NCBI GenBank assembly: GCA_000750105.3
Contig: JPHH03000012.1
Location: 186,001-250,000, forward strand
Reading direction: 5' to 3'
Source: Tolypocladium sp. Sup5 PDA-1
Lineage: Eukaryota > Ascomycota > Sordariomycetes > Hypocreales > Ophiocordycipitaceae
Length of the DNA stretch: 64,000 nucleotides
Shown: positions 1 through 10,065 of the stretch, piece after piece
Position numbering within the stretch: the stretch's first letter is position 1
Layout of the letters: every line of letters starts with the position of its first letter
The notes under the pieces: model-generated
Told to the model about the DNA's origin: nothing
Seen by the model: the letters and a program-made list of their open reading frames with translations, nothing else
The model's database searches: none
Made by a program: the position numbers and the translations under genes

Positions 1-675
1 TGCCTTTTTCTCCGGGAAAAAGGCCTGGCAAGGGGAATCACAGCAGTTAGCAACGCAGTCGGCAGGGGAGGCGACGCACATGGCGCAACGCCGGGGAGCA
101 GAGGCACGTACCAGAAAGGCGGCGCCCGAAGAGACAATGGACACATGGGGCGTCACGTTGAACCGCGTGCCCGTGCGGCGCAGCGTGGGCAGCAGCAAGA
201 CGGTGAGCAGCAGGGTCGAGATGACATTGACCGTCATCATGGTCTCGTGCCCCTCGAGCATGGCCCACTCGCCGACGAGGATGCTCGCGCTGTTGAGCAG
301 CACATCGAGCCTGTCGAGCTTGGCCGCCCGCGCCGCAAACTCCTTGACGCTGTCAAAGGACCCGAGGTCCAGCTGCCAGACCTCGAGCACGCGGCGGCGC
401 CGCGAAGAGCTCTCAATCTCCTGCTTGGCGGCCTCGCCTCTCTCGATGCTGCGGCAGGCCAGGATCACCCTGGCGGCGTCGAGGCGCACAAAGTGTCGCG
501 CCGCCTCGAGACCGAGGCCTGATACTTGTGGTCAGAAGGGCCGCTTTGCCGAATACAAGGATGTTTGCATACCAGAGTTGGCGCCGGTGATGATGACGGT
601 CCGGCCCGTGCAGTCCTCGACGGGGTACGGGAGGGTTGAGAACAACTGGCTCTTGACCCAGCCAATGGCCGACAT
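1..675 (-). CDS. Short-chain dehydrogenase/reductase, N-terminal part (truncated by window edge)
   Basis: Exons on the minus strand are 675-573, 518-112 and 24-1, and the gene continues past the left edge; 178 residues are visible. The start is the ATG of MSAIGWVKSQ. The Rossmann nucleotide-binding motif TVIITGANSGLGLEAARHF spans the first intron (519-572, GTATGC...CAG) and is the TGxxxGxG signature of classical SDRs. It is followed by ILACRS, a DL motif (WQLDLGSF) and the NxA-like segment VLLNSAS. The second intron (25-111) has a GTACGT donor and a GCTAAC branch site. The arrangement resembles fungal retinol-dehydrogenase-like SDRs, NAD(P)-dependent oxidoreductases of unknown substrate. The catalytic YxxxK lies outside the window, so activity cannot be judged. 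The family assignment is firm; the substrate is not inferable. Confidence 0.85.
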
Positions 676-1669
676 GTTGGACTGAGTGCCCGGGTTCTTT
701 CTCAGTGCTGCGGTGTGGAGGTTCGGCCTTGTTGGTGCGACACTGGGCTCTTGAGAATCTGCGGTGCTACCAAGTGCATGTGCTGTTTGTTGTTTGCAAC
801 ATGTGTCCTCTGGGGGCGAATGTTGATTTCGAGGGGACACATCTCAGAGCAGTATTAACGACCCGAGAGGAATTGGCGGCCGTGCACCAATTATCAATTG
901 CCAACCCAACATGTGCCGCCGCTACGCCTATACGTATTGTTTATCATCTTTTTTACAAAAGGATCAAGGAGGGAATGCCGGAACGGAAAGAAAGGTAGTG
1001 AGTAAGTAAGTACTTCGTACGAATACGTACAATCAAATAAACAGACTGGCAAGAAGGCAGACAGAACAAGTTGAAAGTCACCGAGTGCGCTAGTTCGAAC
1101 CTAGGCGGGCGAACCCAGTAATAATTAATACTCTAATTCGAAATTAACAGGTTTTGCTCGCCTAGAAGCTTCCCAAGAGCGATGCCATACGGCGCCTTGC
1201 GTGTCTCTCCATGTCTCAACCACAGCGCAGCTACCCTGTAAGACCACATCAACAAACGCAACTCAAAATATCGTCAACACACATGAGCGAAAACTAATTT
1301 ACTGCAAAATCCAATTCTCTGCGGCCAGTTTGCCTACTCCGTACAATCAGGACGACTACTACGTCCTGTACCATCCCTGCGCCGCGTCATGTTCTCGTGG
1401 TTGGGCCCCGGCCGCCGTGGCTCCGACGACTTCCCCCTGAGATTCCCCGACAGCATCACCACACAACACGCATCAATCGCACGAAATGTACGTGCAGGAA
1501 TACACCTGATTGATCGTTCGCCATCAAGACATCACTCCCCGTCATGCCCCGCACCTTCCTCGCAAGTGGCAGTTGTCCGCACCCAAGCTCTTCGTCAACA
1601 CCACGACTCGGTCGTGCACCCTCACTTTATATACATCATTGTTTTCCAATTTTTATCGTAACAATCAAA
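676..1669. other. Intergenic, no gene supported
   Basis: This stretch lies upstream of the SDR gene and before the tRNA. ORFs here are short and lack recognisable domains. It contains a TACTTCGTAC word at 1011-1020 followed by a TACGTAC word, a motif that recurs in other intergenic parts of the window. A TATA-like CTTTATATAC lies at about 1625, shortly before the tRNA gene. Confidence 0.5.
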
Positions 1670-1759
1670 GGCAACGTGCCAGAGTGGACAAATGGGTAGC
1701 ACTCGAACGGTTGATATGCTATGACTTCGGTCTCGCAGGTTCGAATCCTGTCGTTGTCG
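1670..1759 (+). tRNA. tRNA-Ser(CGA) with 8-nt intron
   Basis: A type II tRNA can be folded by eye. The acceptor stem GGCAACG (1670-1676) pairs with CGTTGTC (1752-1758) with one G-U pair, and the discriminator is G at 1759, as in serine tRNAs. The D-stem is CCA/TGG. The anticodon stem is TAGCA (1697-1701) with TGCTA (1717-1721). The loop between them is 15 nt, which fits a normal 7-nt loop with anticodon CGA (1704-1706) plus an 8-nt intron at about 1708-1715, just 3' of position 37, the canonical eukaryotic site. A long variable arm (GAC-TTCG-GTC) and a T-arm with GGTTCGAATCC follow. A T4 run at 1767-1770 is a plausible Pol III terminator. The gene decodes UCG serine codons. Confidence 0.9.
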
Positions 1760-3125
1760 ATTATACTTTTGGTGATCTTTTGGTGTTGATGCCCGATTCG
1801 GGTCGTGTCTTGCACCACGGCCTTGAGATTGCCAATTTTTTGTAATTTTTTTTTGACTCCATCGTTCATTCCCATCTCCTTTTTGACATCTCGTGGTCTT
1901 GGAGATTGGATGGTGTGGGATGGTGTGGAGACGTACGGACAAGACGTGCGCTTGAACCCGTGAGCCCCTGTTCTTTCTCATCGTTTTTCTTTGAACAGAA
2001 ACAGGTCTCCTCACCTACAGTACGAGTACGGACTACTGCAGGATCGATTGGGACTCAATATCCATGCCGTTGGTCGCGCTTGATACTGCCCCCGCTCTGA
2101 ATTTTGCAAATGGACCAATCCTTTTATACCAAATCACTTTCCAGCCACCACCGTGATCACTGGTCTGAATGAGGGCGTTTTCGCCATCGGAACAATTGAA
2201 CTAGTCAGCTGCCGTCGATCAAATGTACTGCCGGGCACGCAGCCAGCTAGATGTCACCGTGTAACTATATTGGCTGACACAAGAGCGCGCTCGACAAGGG
2301 TGGTGCGCGAGGTGTCGCGTGCGAGATTGGTTCGCCTGAATGAGCCGTTCAACTTCCTCGAGAGAAATGACCGCAAAATGTGCGCGCTGTCCATTGAATT
2401 GCAATATTTCCCATGGTCTGGACGATTCTGCATCCAAGTTAGAGGCGGCGACACGGACGCTGCTACATGCCTGACTGTCTGATCCCGGCGACTCGAGACT
2501 ACCTGAGTCGGGAATGTGCGTTGGCCAGACCCTCATAGACCGGCGACTGTCTCATCCCGGGTATCTCGCAATACTTTGAATACCAGAGCTGCTGCATGTT
2601 AAGACACAATCACGCGGCGGTGGCAACAGTATACGTAGAGCATTTGCAGAAGAGATCTATGAGAGGAGCGACAGCAACGAGCGCAGCGGCACACTATTTG
2701 AGTGCCATCGGGTCAGTCGGCCACTTTCCACCATATTCATCCAACTCTGGGCGCTCATTAACAGCACCCCGGCACTCGCCCTGCAAAGTGGATAAAGAAA
2801 AGAAAGTTAATGATGACTACTAGTAGTCATGGCTCCTATTGGCTTGGCCTTCCTCCTGAGCACCTCGGCCTTTAACAGCTTGCATAGCCCCAGAAAGGAC
2901 GCGTAGTAGCTCCGTCTCACACGAAGATGCGCATCTTTTGTCTCGTAAATCTTGTCTTTATCTGGCGAGTTCAATGCATAATTCGAAACCTGCCATTACT
3001 ACCGAGCACCAAGTACTATGCTAATCAAAGTCCAGACCCCGAGGGAATTATCCGCTAACACCAACGCCACGCATACCGCACACACGACAGGAAGCCATAA
3101 TCACCGCAGCCAAGCCCCCGAATTA
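1760..3125. other. Intergenic, no gene supported
   Basis: About 1.4 kb lie between the tRNA and the 3' end of the AIF-like gene. The longest ORFs (about 100 residues, both strands) have no recognisable motif and no supporting intron structure. A short TACTAGTAGTCATGG segment occurs near 2820. I see no RNA gene or repeat of note. Confidence 0.5.
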
Positions 3126-4286
3126 CTACTTCTCAAACGTCGTCATCATCGTCTTCTTGCCGGCCGCAAACAGCGGCGCGTAGTCGGTCCCCAGGAACCG
3201 CCCCTTCATGTACCAGATGAGGAAGCTAAACAGCTTGAAGCCGCCCATCTGGCCCGTCGCGCGGCTGCGGCCCAGCGTCACGCCGTACACGTCCTTGGTG
3301 TCGACCTTGTACTCGGGCAGCGCGCCACCGTCGAGGTACAGCGGCAGCGCCTTGATGAGGTGTATCGTCTGCGCCTCGGCCGTCTGCGCCTTGGACGCCT
3401 CGAGGCTGCCCGCGTCGCCCACGACGAAGATGTCGGCGTGGCCCTCGGCCAGCAGGCGCGTCGTCTGCTTGACGTAGCCGTCGCCGTCGAGCATGCTGGC
3501 CGGCGCAAAGGCCGTGTTGGGCGTCACGCCAGTGGTGGGGATGTAGGCCTGCGCCGTGAGCGTCGTGGTGCTGCCGTCGGCCGCGCGGAGCTCGAGGACC
3601 GTGTCCCTGCCCGAGCGGGTGGCCTTGATGACGGTGGTGTTGGCGACCATCTTGACCCTCATCTTCTCCAGCTCCGTCCTGGTCTGCTTCCGCACGCTCT
3701 GCATCACGGGCGGCGCCAGGGGTAGGTCGCCGCTGTGGATGAAGTAGACGTCCTTCTGGCCGCTCTTTGCGTACTCGAAGCCGAGCTCGCCGGCCGTCTC
3801 GGCGCCCGTGAGGCCGCCGCCGGCCACGACGATTGTCTTTGCGCCCTCAATGTCCCTCTGCAGGCTGTGCAGCTTCTCCACCGTCTTCTCCGTCGTGTCC
3901 ATGACCTTCCACGGCATGTCGTCCCTGGCCGACGCGCCCGTCGCAATGACCAGCGTGTCGTACGTGATGGCCCGGCTGTCGCCCGCGTTGAGCGCAACGG
4001 TGACGATGTTGCCGGACGGGTCCAGCGCGCTGGCCTTGCCCAGGACGAACTCGAACTTGTCGGCGGGATACTCGCGGAAGATGGGCTCGAGGGGGAACAT
4101 GACCTTGTCGTCGGCCATCTGGCCGGGGACCACGACGCGGGGCATGGCAATGGGCCAGTGGAAGTGCGTGTTGGGCGCAACGACGATCATCTTGAGGTCC
4201 TTGCGGGTGAGGACGGTGGTGCGCATGATCTGGCGGATGAGAGGCGCGGCGGCGAGGCCCGCGCCGAGGACGACGATCGTCTTCAT
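3126..4286 (-). CDS. AIF/FSP1-like FAD-dependent NAD(P)H oxidoreductase
   Basis: A single-exon gene of 386 residues. The N-terminal FAD-binding Rossmann motif IVVLGAGLAAAP is at residues 4-15. An ATG motif in LVIATGASA (about 112-120) and the second, NAD(P)H-binding Rossmann motif VVAGGGLTGAETAGEL (about 153-168) follow. A C-terminal FAD-contact motif FVVGDAG lies near 300. This is the layout of the pyridine nucleotide-disulfide oxidoreductase family without the redox-active CxxxxC, as in AIF, AIFM2/FSP1 and AMID proteins. Those reduce quinones or related acceptors with NAD(P)H. No N-terminal targeting peptide is evident because the Rossmann strand starts at residue 3. A hydrophobic, basic C-terminus (FLIWYMKGRFLGTDY) may aid membrane contact, which is inference. 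The family is sure; the physiological acceptor and location are not. Confidence 0.88.
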   Translation of the reverse strand: MKTIVVLGAGLAAAPLIRQIMRTTVLTRKDLKMIVVAPNTHFHWPIAMPRVVVPGQMADDKVMFPLEPIFREYPADKFEFVLGKASALDPSGNIVTVALNAGDSRAITYDTLVIATGASARDDMPWKVMDTTEKTVEKLHSLQRDIEGAKTIVVAGGGLTGAETAGELGFEYAKSGQKDVYFIHSGDLPLAPPVMQSVRKQTRTELEKMRVKMVANTTVIKATRSGRDTVLELRAADGSTTTLTAQAYIPTTGVTPNTAFAPASMLDGDGYVKQTTRLLAEGHADIFVVGDAGSLEASKAQTAEAQTIHLIKALPLYLDGGALPEYKVDTKDVYGVTLGRSRATGQMGGFKLFSFLIWYMKGRFLGTDYAPLFAAGKKTMMTTFEK

Positions 4287-4988
4287 GGCTGTCGGGGTGG
4301 TGTGTCCAAGTGTTGCGAGAAGCTTGGTTGGTTGTCAATGGCTGTTGAAGTGTTCAAGGTCGAGCTGTTGCAGACAAGTAGTCTTGTTCAACGGTAGGCC
4401 GCACAATGTGGCACGCGCCGGAGGTGTTGGACATTGTTATATTCCTCAGCAGTGGACTGCACTCCACAAATGGCAGTTAGTAATTCGCAAGCTATGTTGT
4501 TCAGCAACTCCGCGTTCCTGACAAAGAGTCGCGCGCGGCAACTCCAGGATCCATCAATACATATCGACGGGTCAGGGACGAGGCCCCGAGACAACGAGAA
4601 AAGAAGGGTCCAAAGGCTAACAAGCCCCCTACCGGCAATAGTACGAGTAGTTGAAAACGTAGAACAAAAAGGGCAAAATTCCATCGTGATAGCGTCAGGA
4701 TGAGGAATGGCTCGATCGAGGTCAAAGCCAAGCGCGCGGGACGGAGTTGCGGACGGCTCCACTGCTGCTCCGCTGCAGCCAATCAAGTGCCTTAGCGCCG
4801 GCTTCCCGTCCGCCTGGCGGCCTGGGCGGTCCGAAGTTCGAAGGTTAGCTTGGTTAGGTAGGCTTAAGGTCCTGTCGACTCCTCGAAGCCAACCGCTTCA
4901 AGCACGAGCGTCGAGACGCGCAATAGGAACCGCTACCCTTCCACAGCAAAGCGGCAGTGGCATACGCCGAATAGGGGCAAGCATAAAG
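4287..4988. promoter_or_regulatory. Divergent intergenic region between AIF-like and bHLH genes
   Basis: About 700 bp separate the two divergent starts. An ORF on the plus strand is open from 4707 into the bHLH first exon, so the bHLH protein could begin further upstream. That extra part has no recognisable motif and I treat it as leader. No clear TATA box was identified. Confidence 0.4.
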
Positions 4989-5464
4989 ATGCCCGGTGAA
5001 AGACGAATTAATCCCAAGCCGACAGGTGCACCGTTGCCTGTGACCTGGGAGAAGGCTGGTGGGTAGCACCGCTTCGGCACAGAATACAGACGCTAACGCT
5101 ACACCAAGTGAACGAGACGCTGCAAATGAAGCGGCATCACCGTAAAGTATCAGAAAAGGCCCGCCGAGATCACTTGAAAAACACGCTGGCCCAGCTTGTG
5201 CAGCTTCTGTCGACCCCCTGCTGCGAAGGCTACAGGAAGGATGTCGTTGATGGTACCGAAGACAACGTCGATGCCGCTACCAATGTGAAATTCTTCCCGG
5301 GGAGCAAGACCGACATAATTGCGTCTGCCATACAATACATATCATGTTTTCAGCGTCATCTTCCCGCCGCGCGACACGAATTGGAGCACCAGCCTAACCT
5401 AGTTCTCGGATCCACATTATCGACAACACATGGAGGAAACAAATGCCCAATTCAAAGCATGTAA
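4989..5464 (+). CDS. Small basic helix-loop-helix (bHLH) protein
   Basis: The proposed exons are 4989-5058 and 5109-5464, giving 141 residues. The 50-nt intron has donor GTGGGT, branch-like GCTAAC and acceptor CCAAG; its removal joins two open frames. Residues about 31-57 form a basic region and helix 1 (KRHHRKVSEKARRDHLKNTL), with the E-box-contacting Glu39 and Arg42-Arg43 of the ExxRR pattern. A loop of about 30 residues follows, then helix 2, GSKTDIIASAIQYISCFQ (88-105). In known bHLH factors this fold dimerises and binds CANNTG sites. The protein has almost nothing besides the DNA-binding domain, so it may act as a dimer partner or dominant modulator; that is inference. The frame is open upstream to 4707, so the start is uncertain. 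It converges on the arrestin-like gene with only 90 bp between the stops. Confidence 0.6.
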
Positions 5465-5554
5465 TATACATTAGATGCTCCGATTCTTGTCGTATTATGA
5501 ACGATACAATCGGCGTCTATGCCTCATCTCAATGAACCAAACGGCCTCTGAAAG

Positions 5555-6675
5555 TCAGATATCGCTGTAGTCGGGCAGGTCCTGTGTGGGCACATAGGTC
5601 CATTCGAGCTTCCGAATTTTCGACTCGCCAACCTTCGTGATGTCGTCGTAGAGCCTCAGGAACCCACTGTCTGTGAGAAAGGCGTGTTTAGGGTTGCAAG
5701 GGATGTCCTTCATTGAGTAGAAAGTCTTGGATTGTAGTACGGTCGTGACTCGGAGAGATATATTGCGTAAACGCCGAGCATCGATGGATGGACCGCTCAA
5801 GGTTATACGTACGGTGCAGTCAGTTGAGGGGGCGAGCAATGCTGAAGTATAAACAAGCGAGTCCGGTTCCTCAGTGACAACTCTCAGTTTCCCGAGACGG
5901 CGACGCAAGAAATGCTTCAATACCGGTCTTCCAAGCTCGAGGATGAACTCTCCCGGGAAGCTCGACACAAATGTCGGTGGTTGGGGTTCCGTGTATGGAA
6001 GGAACTTGATCTCCTTCTCCGCCTTGATGGTCACTTGGTCTTCCGCTGTGGTGCTGTTGACGGTGTGTAAGGTAACCACACAATGTAATGTGTATGCGAT
6101 GGAAGCTGTTGGCGCCGGATTTGGTGTCCACTTTTTGGAATAGGAATTGCTGACATTAAAGGACGGAGGAAGCTGTTGGCAGAGCATTGGTCGATGCGCA
6201 TTCGCCATTTGCGCACCTTTCAGGAATGATAAACTGGAAGGGGAAGGTGAAGGTATATTGAGGACTGGAGCCTTCAGACGGGGTAAAAGGGTGATACGGC
6301 ACATCTAGGAACTGGGCTCCGTCAGCCCAAAGTTGTAGAAAGGATAGACACAGGACAAACCCGCCATCGCGCTAGACCGAACCTCTACCCCATCTCGCTG
6401 CTGAGGGGTAATCATGAAGACTGGTGCCAGCTGTAAACCTAGTATCTATATCAATGGAAGCCGGATTGAGGACTCCATACTGAAACCTCACCCTGGAGTC
6501 GAATCTTAGCATTCTCAACGCTTAGCTTAGACTTAGATGAAAGGAGTATTCGACGCTCCAGTGAGTCTCCTGATCGCAGGGTTCCGGGACATCTCGGATC
6601 GATTCGACACGCGGTGCAATCGGAGACATCAATAATTTGCTCGATATCTCGATGGAGTGCCGAATTGGTCGACAT
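5555..6675 (-). CDS. Arrestin-like domain protein
   Basis: The proposed exons are 6675-6481, 6311-6217 and 6149-5555, giving 294 residues. Exon 1 has the arrestin-N pattern: GTLRSGDSLERRILLSSKSK followed by VENAKIRLQGEVS. Exon 2 supplies FLDVPYHPF and the strand TFTFPFQFIIPE. Exon 3 supplies TASIAYTLHCVVTL, typical of the N-domain, and then a shortened C-domain region (SIDARRLRNISLRVTTVL). Fungal arrestin-related proteins usually act as adaptors that bring a ubiquitin ligase to membrane transporters, but I see no PPxY motif here. The second intron (6150-6216, 67 nt, GTGCGC...CAG) was chosen because it restores the frame. It removes a segment that in the other frame reads LPPSFN, so the exact splice is uncertain. 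Intron 1 (169 nt) is longer than its neighbours. Confidence 0.65.
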
Positions 6676-7015
6676 AGTAAAGTTCAATCTGCTATTTTGC
6701 TCACTTTGGAGGGTGTCGAGGTACCAGGTATGTATGTCCGAAAGAATATCTCGGAAGAACAAAAAGGCGAAGGCAAAGACGCCTCCTATACGACGGGAAA
6801 GGAAAACGAGGAAATGTATTATTGCATGTGCCGTTGATCGAATGAACTAAAGAAAAGACAACACCTTATGCAACAAACAACGGAGCCCGACAAATCCTTT
6901 CCATTTTCTCATCCTGTGACCTGTCCCTAGGACTGTAGTACGGCCCTAATAAAGCAACAATAACTATCCCAGGCCGGAAGACGGGCTATCGAGGACAGTA
7001 GTGATGTTCTCACCC
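6676..7015. other. Intergenic, no gene supported
   Basis: About 340 bp lie between the 3' end of the ice-binding protein gene and the start of the arrestin-like gene, both on the minus strand. It is AT-richer than the coding flanks. No promoter element could be singled out. Confidence 0.4.
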
Positions 7016-8018
7016 CTATATGGCACACCAGTCGTCATAGAACTGGGGCATTGCAATACAGCCGGTAATACAGAACGCGTTGCCGACAATGTGATTGTTC
7101 GTGTCGTTGCAGTAGTATAGGACTTGAAGAAGCTGGCTGGTCGTCAGAGGTGGAATCGGACCGGTTTGGTTCGCCGCGGTGGTCAACTCGGCATTATTAT
7201 ATCCTTTTAATCAGGAGTCAGACCCTAGTTCAGATGGAGTGAGATTAATCACAGGGACGGGGAAAATTACCCTGAGCAGCGACTAGACTATAGCCACATT
7301 TATACTGCTTATAGCTGCAGGTAGGAGTCGTTGTAGTGGGACAGGCAAGCCCAAGCCCGGCTTGAACGTCATTCGTATCCAAAGTCACAGCACCGTTACG
7401 GGCGTAAAGACCTCCATCGAAGCTCGAACCAGTGGTCGCGGTAATAGACGTGAGGGCCAGGATATTGCCGACAAATATAGTACCGGCTCCGATAGTAGCT
7501 GAACTCCCAACCTGCCAAAATACGTTGCAGGCCGAGCCACCGTTGGTTAGGAGCACTGAAGCAGCGGATGCTGTGGTTAGAGTTGAGCCTATCTGGAAGA
7601 CCCAGATACTGCTCGAGTCGCCTTGCCCATCTAGGACGAGAGGGCCAGTGAGCTGAGCACTAGATGAGAAGGAATAGACACCTGCGACGAGTGTCATGCC
7701 ACCCAAGTCTTGGCCGGTTAGGTCGGTGTTTGGCGGTAGCCCAGCTGCTGTATTATAGGCAGTCGTTATATCGGCCTGTGCTTGAAATGCTATTATATCT
7801 GCCATATTCATTGCTCCGTTCGTAATTATTCCAGGGGGAAACCCCGTTATGGCTGTACCAGGAGCGACCCCAACGTTGCCATTAATTATCGAGGGACCGG
7901 TATTAGTTACTGTCGTGCCACCAAGCACCGCGAAAGAGAAAGCGGTCCCAAGATTCACCTGGGCATTGATAGTGCCAGCGAATGCAAGGGCCGATACGAG
8001 GAAGCGTAAATGCGGCAT
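7016..8018 (-). CDS. Secreted DUF3494-type ice-binding protein with C-terminal extension
   Basis: Exons are 8018-7271 and 7203-7016, giving 311 residues. A signal peptide (MPHLRFLVSALAFAGTINA) is followed by a full DUF3494 domain. Motifs include VNLGTAFSFAVLGGTTVTNT, GNVGVAPGTAITGFPPG, AYNTAAGLP, LTGQDLGGMTLVAGVYSFSS, NVFWQVGSSATIGAGT and GAVTLDTNDV. This beta-solenoid fold binds ice in snow moulds, sea-ice diatoms and bacteria. The 67-nt intron (7204-7270, GTAATT...AAAAG) links the domain to a second exon that would be missed if the first ORF were taken alone, because that reads to a stop at 7245. Exon 2 encodes a tail of about 60 residues with the Cys-bearing end YYCNDTN...FCITGCIAM...DDWCAI. 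The tail is not part of DUF3494 and I do not recognise it. The protein is probably secreted or attached to the cell wall. Ice binding is inferred from family; some members are adhesins or of unknown role. Confidence 0.9.
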
Positions 8019-9738
8019 CGTAGCAAGGGTGGGGGTTCATGAACGAGTGCGGTGACGATGACTGGGTGAGGAAAGATAGAGAGGCGGGACTAATGAAGGA
8101 GAGGTGATGGGGATTGAATAGGCATTCAAGTGGGTACTTATAAGGGTCTTGCAGACAGTACGGAGTATACACAAGTTGAACCCTCCTCAGGTTGACTCGA
8201 TACCTTCGTGTACATACGGACTACTTGGTCAGGCATGTGGGCATAGCAGTATGTGAAACACTCTGTGGGAGGAGGCTGGTCGAATGAACGCTACCTCTTG
8301 CGCATTCCTACCTGAACAACGGGATAGCGCCGTATTTCCTAATCGAGTGGGCCGAGGGAATGATGATGAGTGACCTGTTGCGTGACAGTTTGAACTCCCC
8401 AAGTAGCAGTAGTCTTCAATGAAGAGGCAACAAATCATATCGTGCCTGGCGAGTTTGTGGAAGGGGGATCTTTCTTATTCAGGGGATCTTTCACTTGACC
8501 CTTTTCCAACCCGTATCTTCCTAGTGGTAGGCTTTGTCGTGCGGTGTTAAGCAAATGGGTGTGTAGTGGGCTGGTCCAGCCTTGTACTTTTGTGTATTCA
8601 GAAAGGCGGCCAGCGTACGTCCTTTGCCCCGAAACGGATATATCGCCCTCCCGTCCCACGGGCCGTGCCGCCCCATTGGTCCGGCCTCGGCCGCAACGGC
8701 GGGTGCGTTGGCATGCCGTCTCCCGCTTATTGCCCTCACCGACATCTCACCCTCGAGTTTCAACCACCACCCATGCAATGCACCGCCCGGCGCCCACCGA
8801 CTCCCTCCGCACCCCCTGCATGCAGGCACCAGGTTTTCTCAGTCGTTATGTAAATGAGACCTTCTGGCTTCGATACCTTGGGACAGGGTACAAGTACAGG
8901 GCTGTCAAACCACGGCTGCATGTACGTAGTACGCACGCGAGGCTTGCGCGGGAGGCAGGAGCAAGGCTCGAACGGCAGTGGCAGGCACGCGACCTGAACT
9001 CCCTGCCCCTGAGACTTTGTTGGACTCCCAGGCTTCTTTGACTCTACATCAAAGCCTGTTGCGCAACACCAGGCTTCCAAGGTTGTCTGCTTTGCTACTA
9101 CGGGCCAGTATGTGCAAGTGCCCTACGCTGCGGACAGCAGTTCAACAAGTTCGAGAACGGCCCCTCTATTGAGCCCCCCTGAGCGCGATTCACTCATCCG
9201 CCGAGGGGGTTGGGCAGCTGTTCAGGCCTATTGCCTTGCAGTCTGCTCGATTCACTGTTCGCAGATACGGCCGTGTGGTTGGCTAGACTCGACCAACTGT
9301 GATTCACTTCACTCCAGGCGCTTCTATTGAGAGCAAGGAACAATGAGTGAATGAACCTGGACAGATTCATGCACGCCGCTGCCAGTGCCCGGCTGCGGTG
9401 TTCACTTCTGCTCCCTACGGGTATAAATATCTGCCTTCTTTCTTCCTCTTCCGCCCTTTTCTCTTCTTCTTTCCTCCTCTCTTCACATTATCCAGCATCA
9501 TTCATGTTGTCCTCGTCTGCCCTTTACTTCGCAGCCAATGCACCATTATGCATACTACCTCATCGACATCATCATCGATCTACTTCACGACAACACCATT
9601 CATGGTCGCCCGTCCTCTGCACTGCCCCTGGCCTGAGCACAACCAACAACGAGACGTCGGACACTCAACATCACCACCCCTTGGTTGACTGTGTCGTCAC
9701 TGCCGTCCCTGCCGTCCTCTGAGAAGGTTGAGTCTGGT
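8019..9738. other. Intergenic, no gene supported
   Basis: A 1.7-kb stretch upstream of the ice-binding gene. ORFs of 60-165 residues occur on both strands but show no domain or conserved composition. A good TATA box (GTATAAATAT, 9421-9430) is followed by a long CT-rich leader, suggesting a plus-strand transcript that starts near 9450 and enters the doubtful ORF at 9739. Confidence 0.45.
8138..8143 (-). promoter_or_regulatory. TATA-like element of the ice-binding protein gene
   Basis: On the minus strand the sequence CCCTTATAAGTACC lies about 120 nt upstream of the ATG at 8018. The position suits a TATA box with a leader of about 90 nt. A TACGGAGTATAC word lies just upstream (8159-8170). This is sequence-based only. 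Confidence 0.4.
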
Positions 9739-10065
9739 ATGACTGCCGGAGCCCCGGCGGGCGCTATTACCGCGATCGAGCAGGAGCTAAGCAAGGCAAA
9801 GGCTCTAATGCCTATTCACTGTGTAAGTCGGGGATAAGTGCCGTGCTATTGGGTGGACTTGGCTAACCACTCGGGTTTGCAGATGGTAATGGCTAAGTTA
9901 CGCCGCTGTCATACGGAAGCGGCCGAAGTGGAGGATTCGCCGGATAAGAGGGCCATGGGTCGACTGTGGAGGCTCGGACAGCTGTTCGATGTTCGCTGGA
10001 AGATTTTGCTCCCGAGGCCTCTTCGAACGTTCCAAGCAGCTCGAGATCAATTGCTAGGAACTTGA
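9739..10065 (+). CDS. Doubtful small two-exon ORF, no recognised function
   Basis: The possible exons are 9739-9822 and 9883-10065, giving 88 residues. The 60-nt intron is textbook: GTAAGT donor, GGCTAAC branch site and TTTGCAG acceptor, and it keeps the frame (HC|MVMAKLRRCH). A TATA box at 9421-9430 and a CT-rich leader precede it. The product is basic and helical in character, with no known domain. Several other ORFs follow within 300 bp in other frames, so this may be the 5' end of a decayed larger gene rather than a functional small protein. There are upstream ATGs in the leader, including one at 9601. Confidence 0.3.

Noticed and set aside
1083..1130. Possible second tRNA or T-loop near GTTCGAACCTAGG
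   Set aside because: The T-loop-like word is present but no acceptor, D or anticodon stems can be paired around it.
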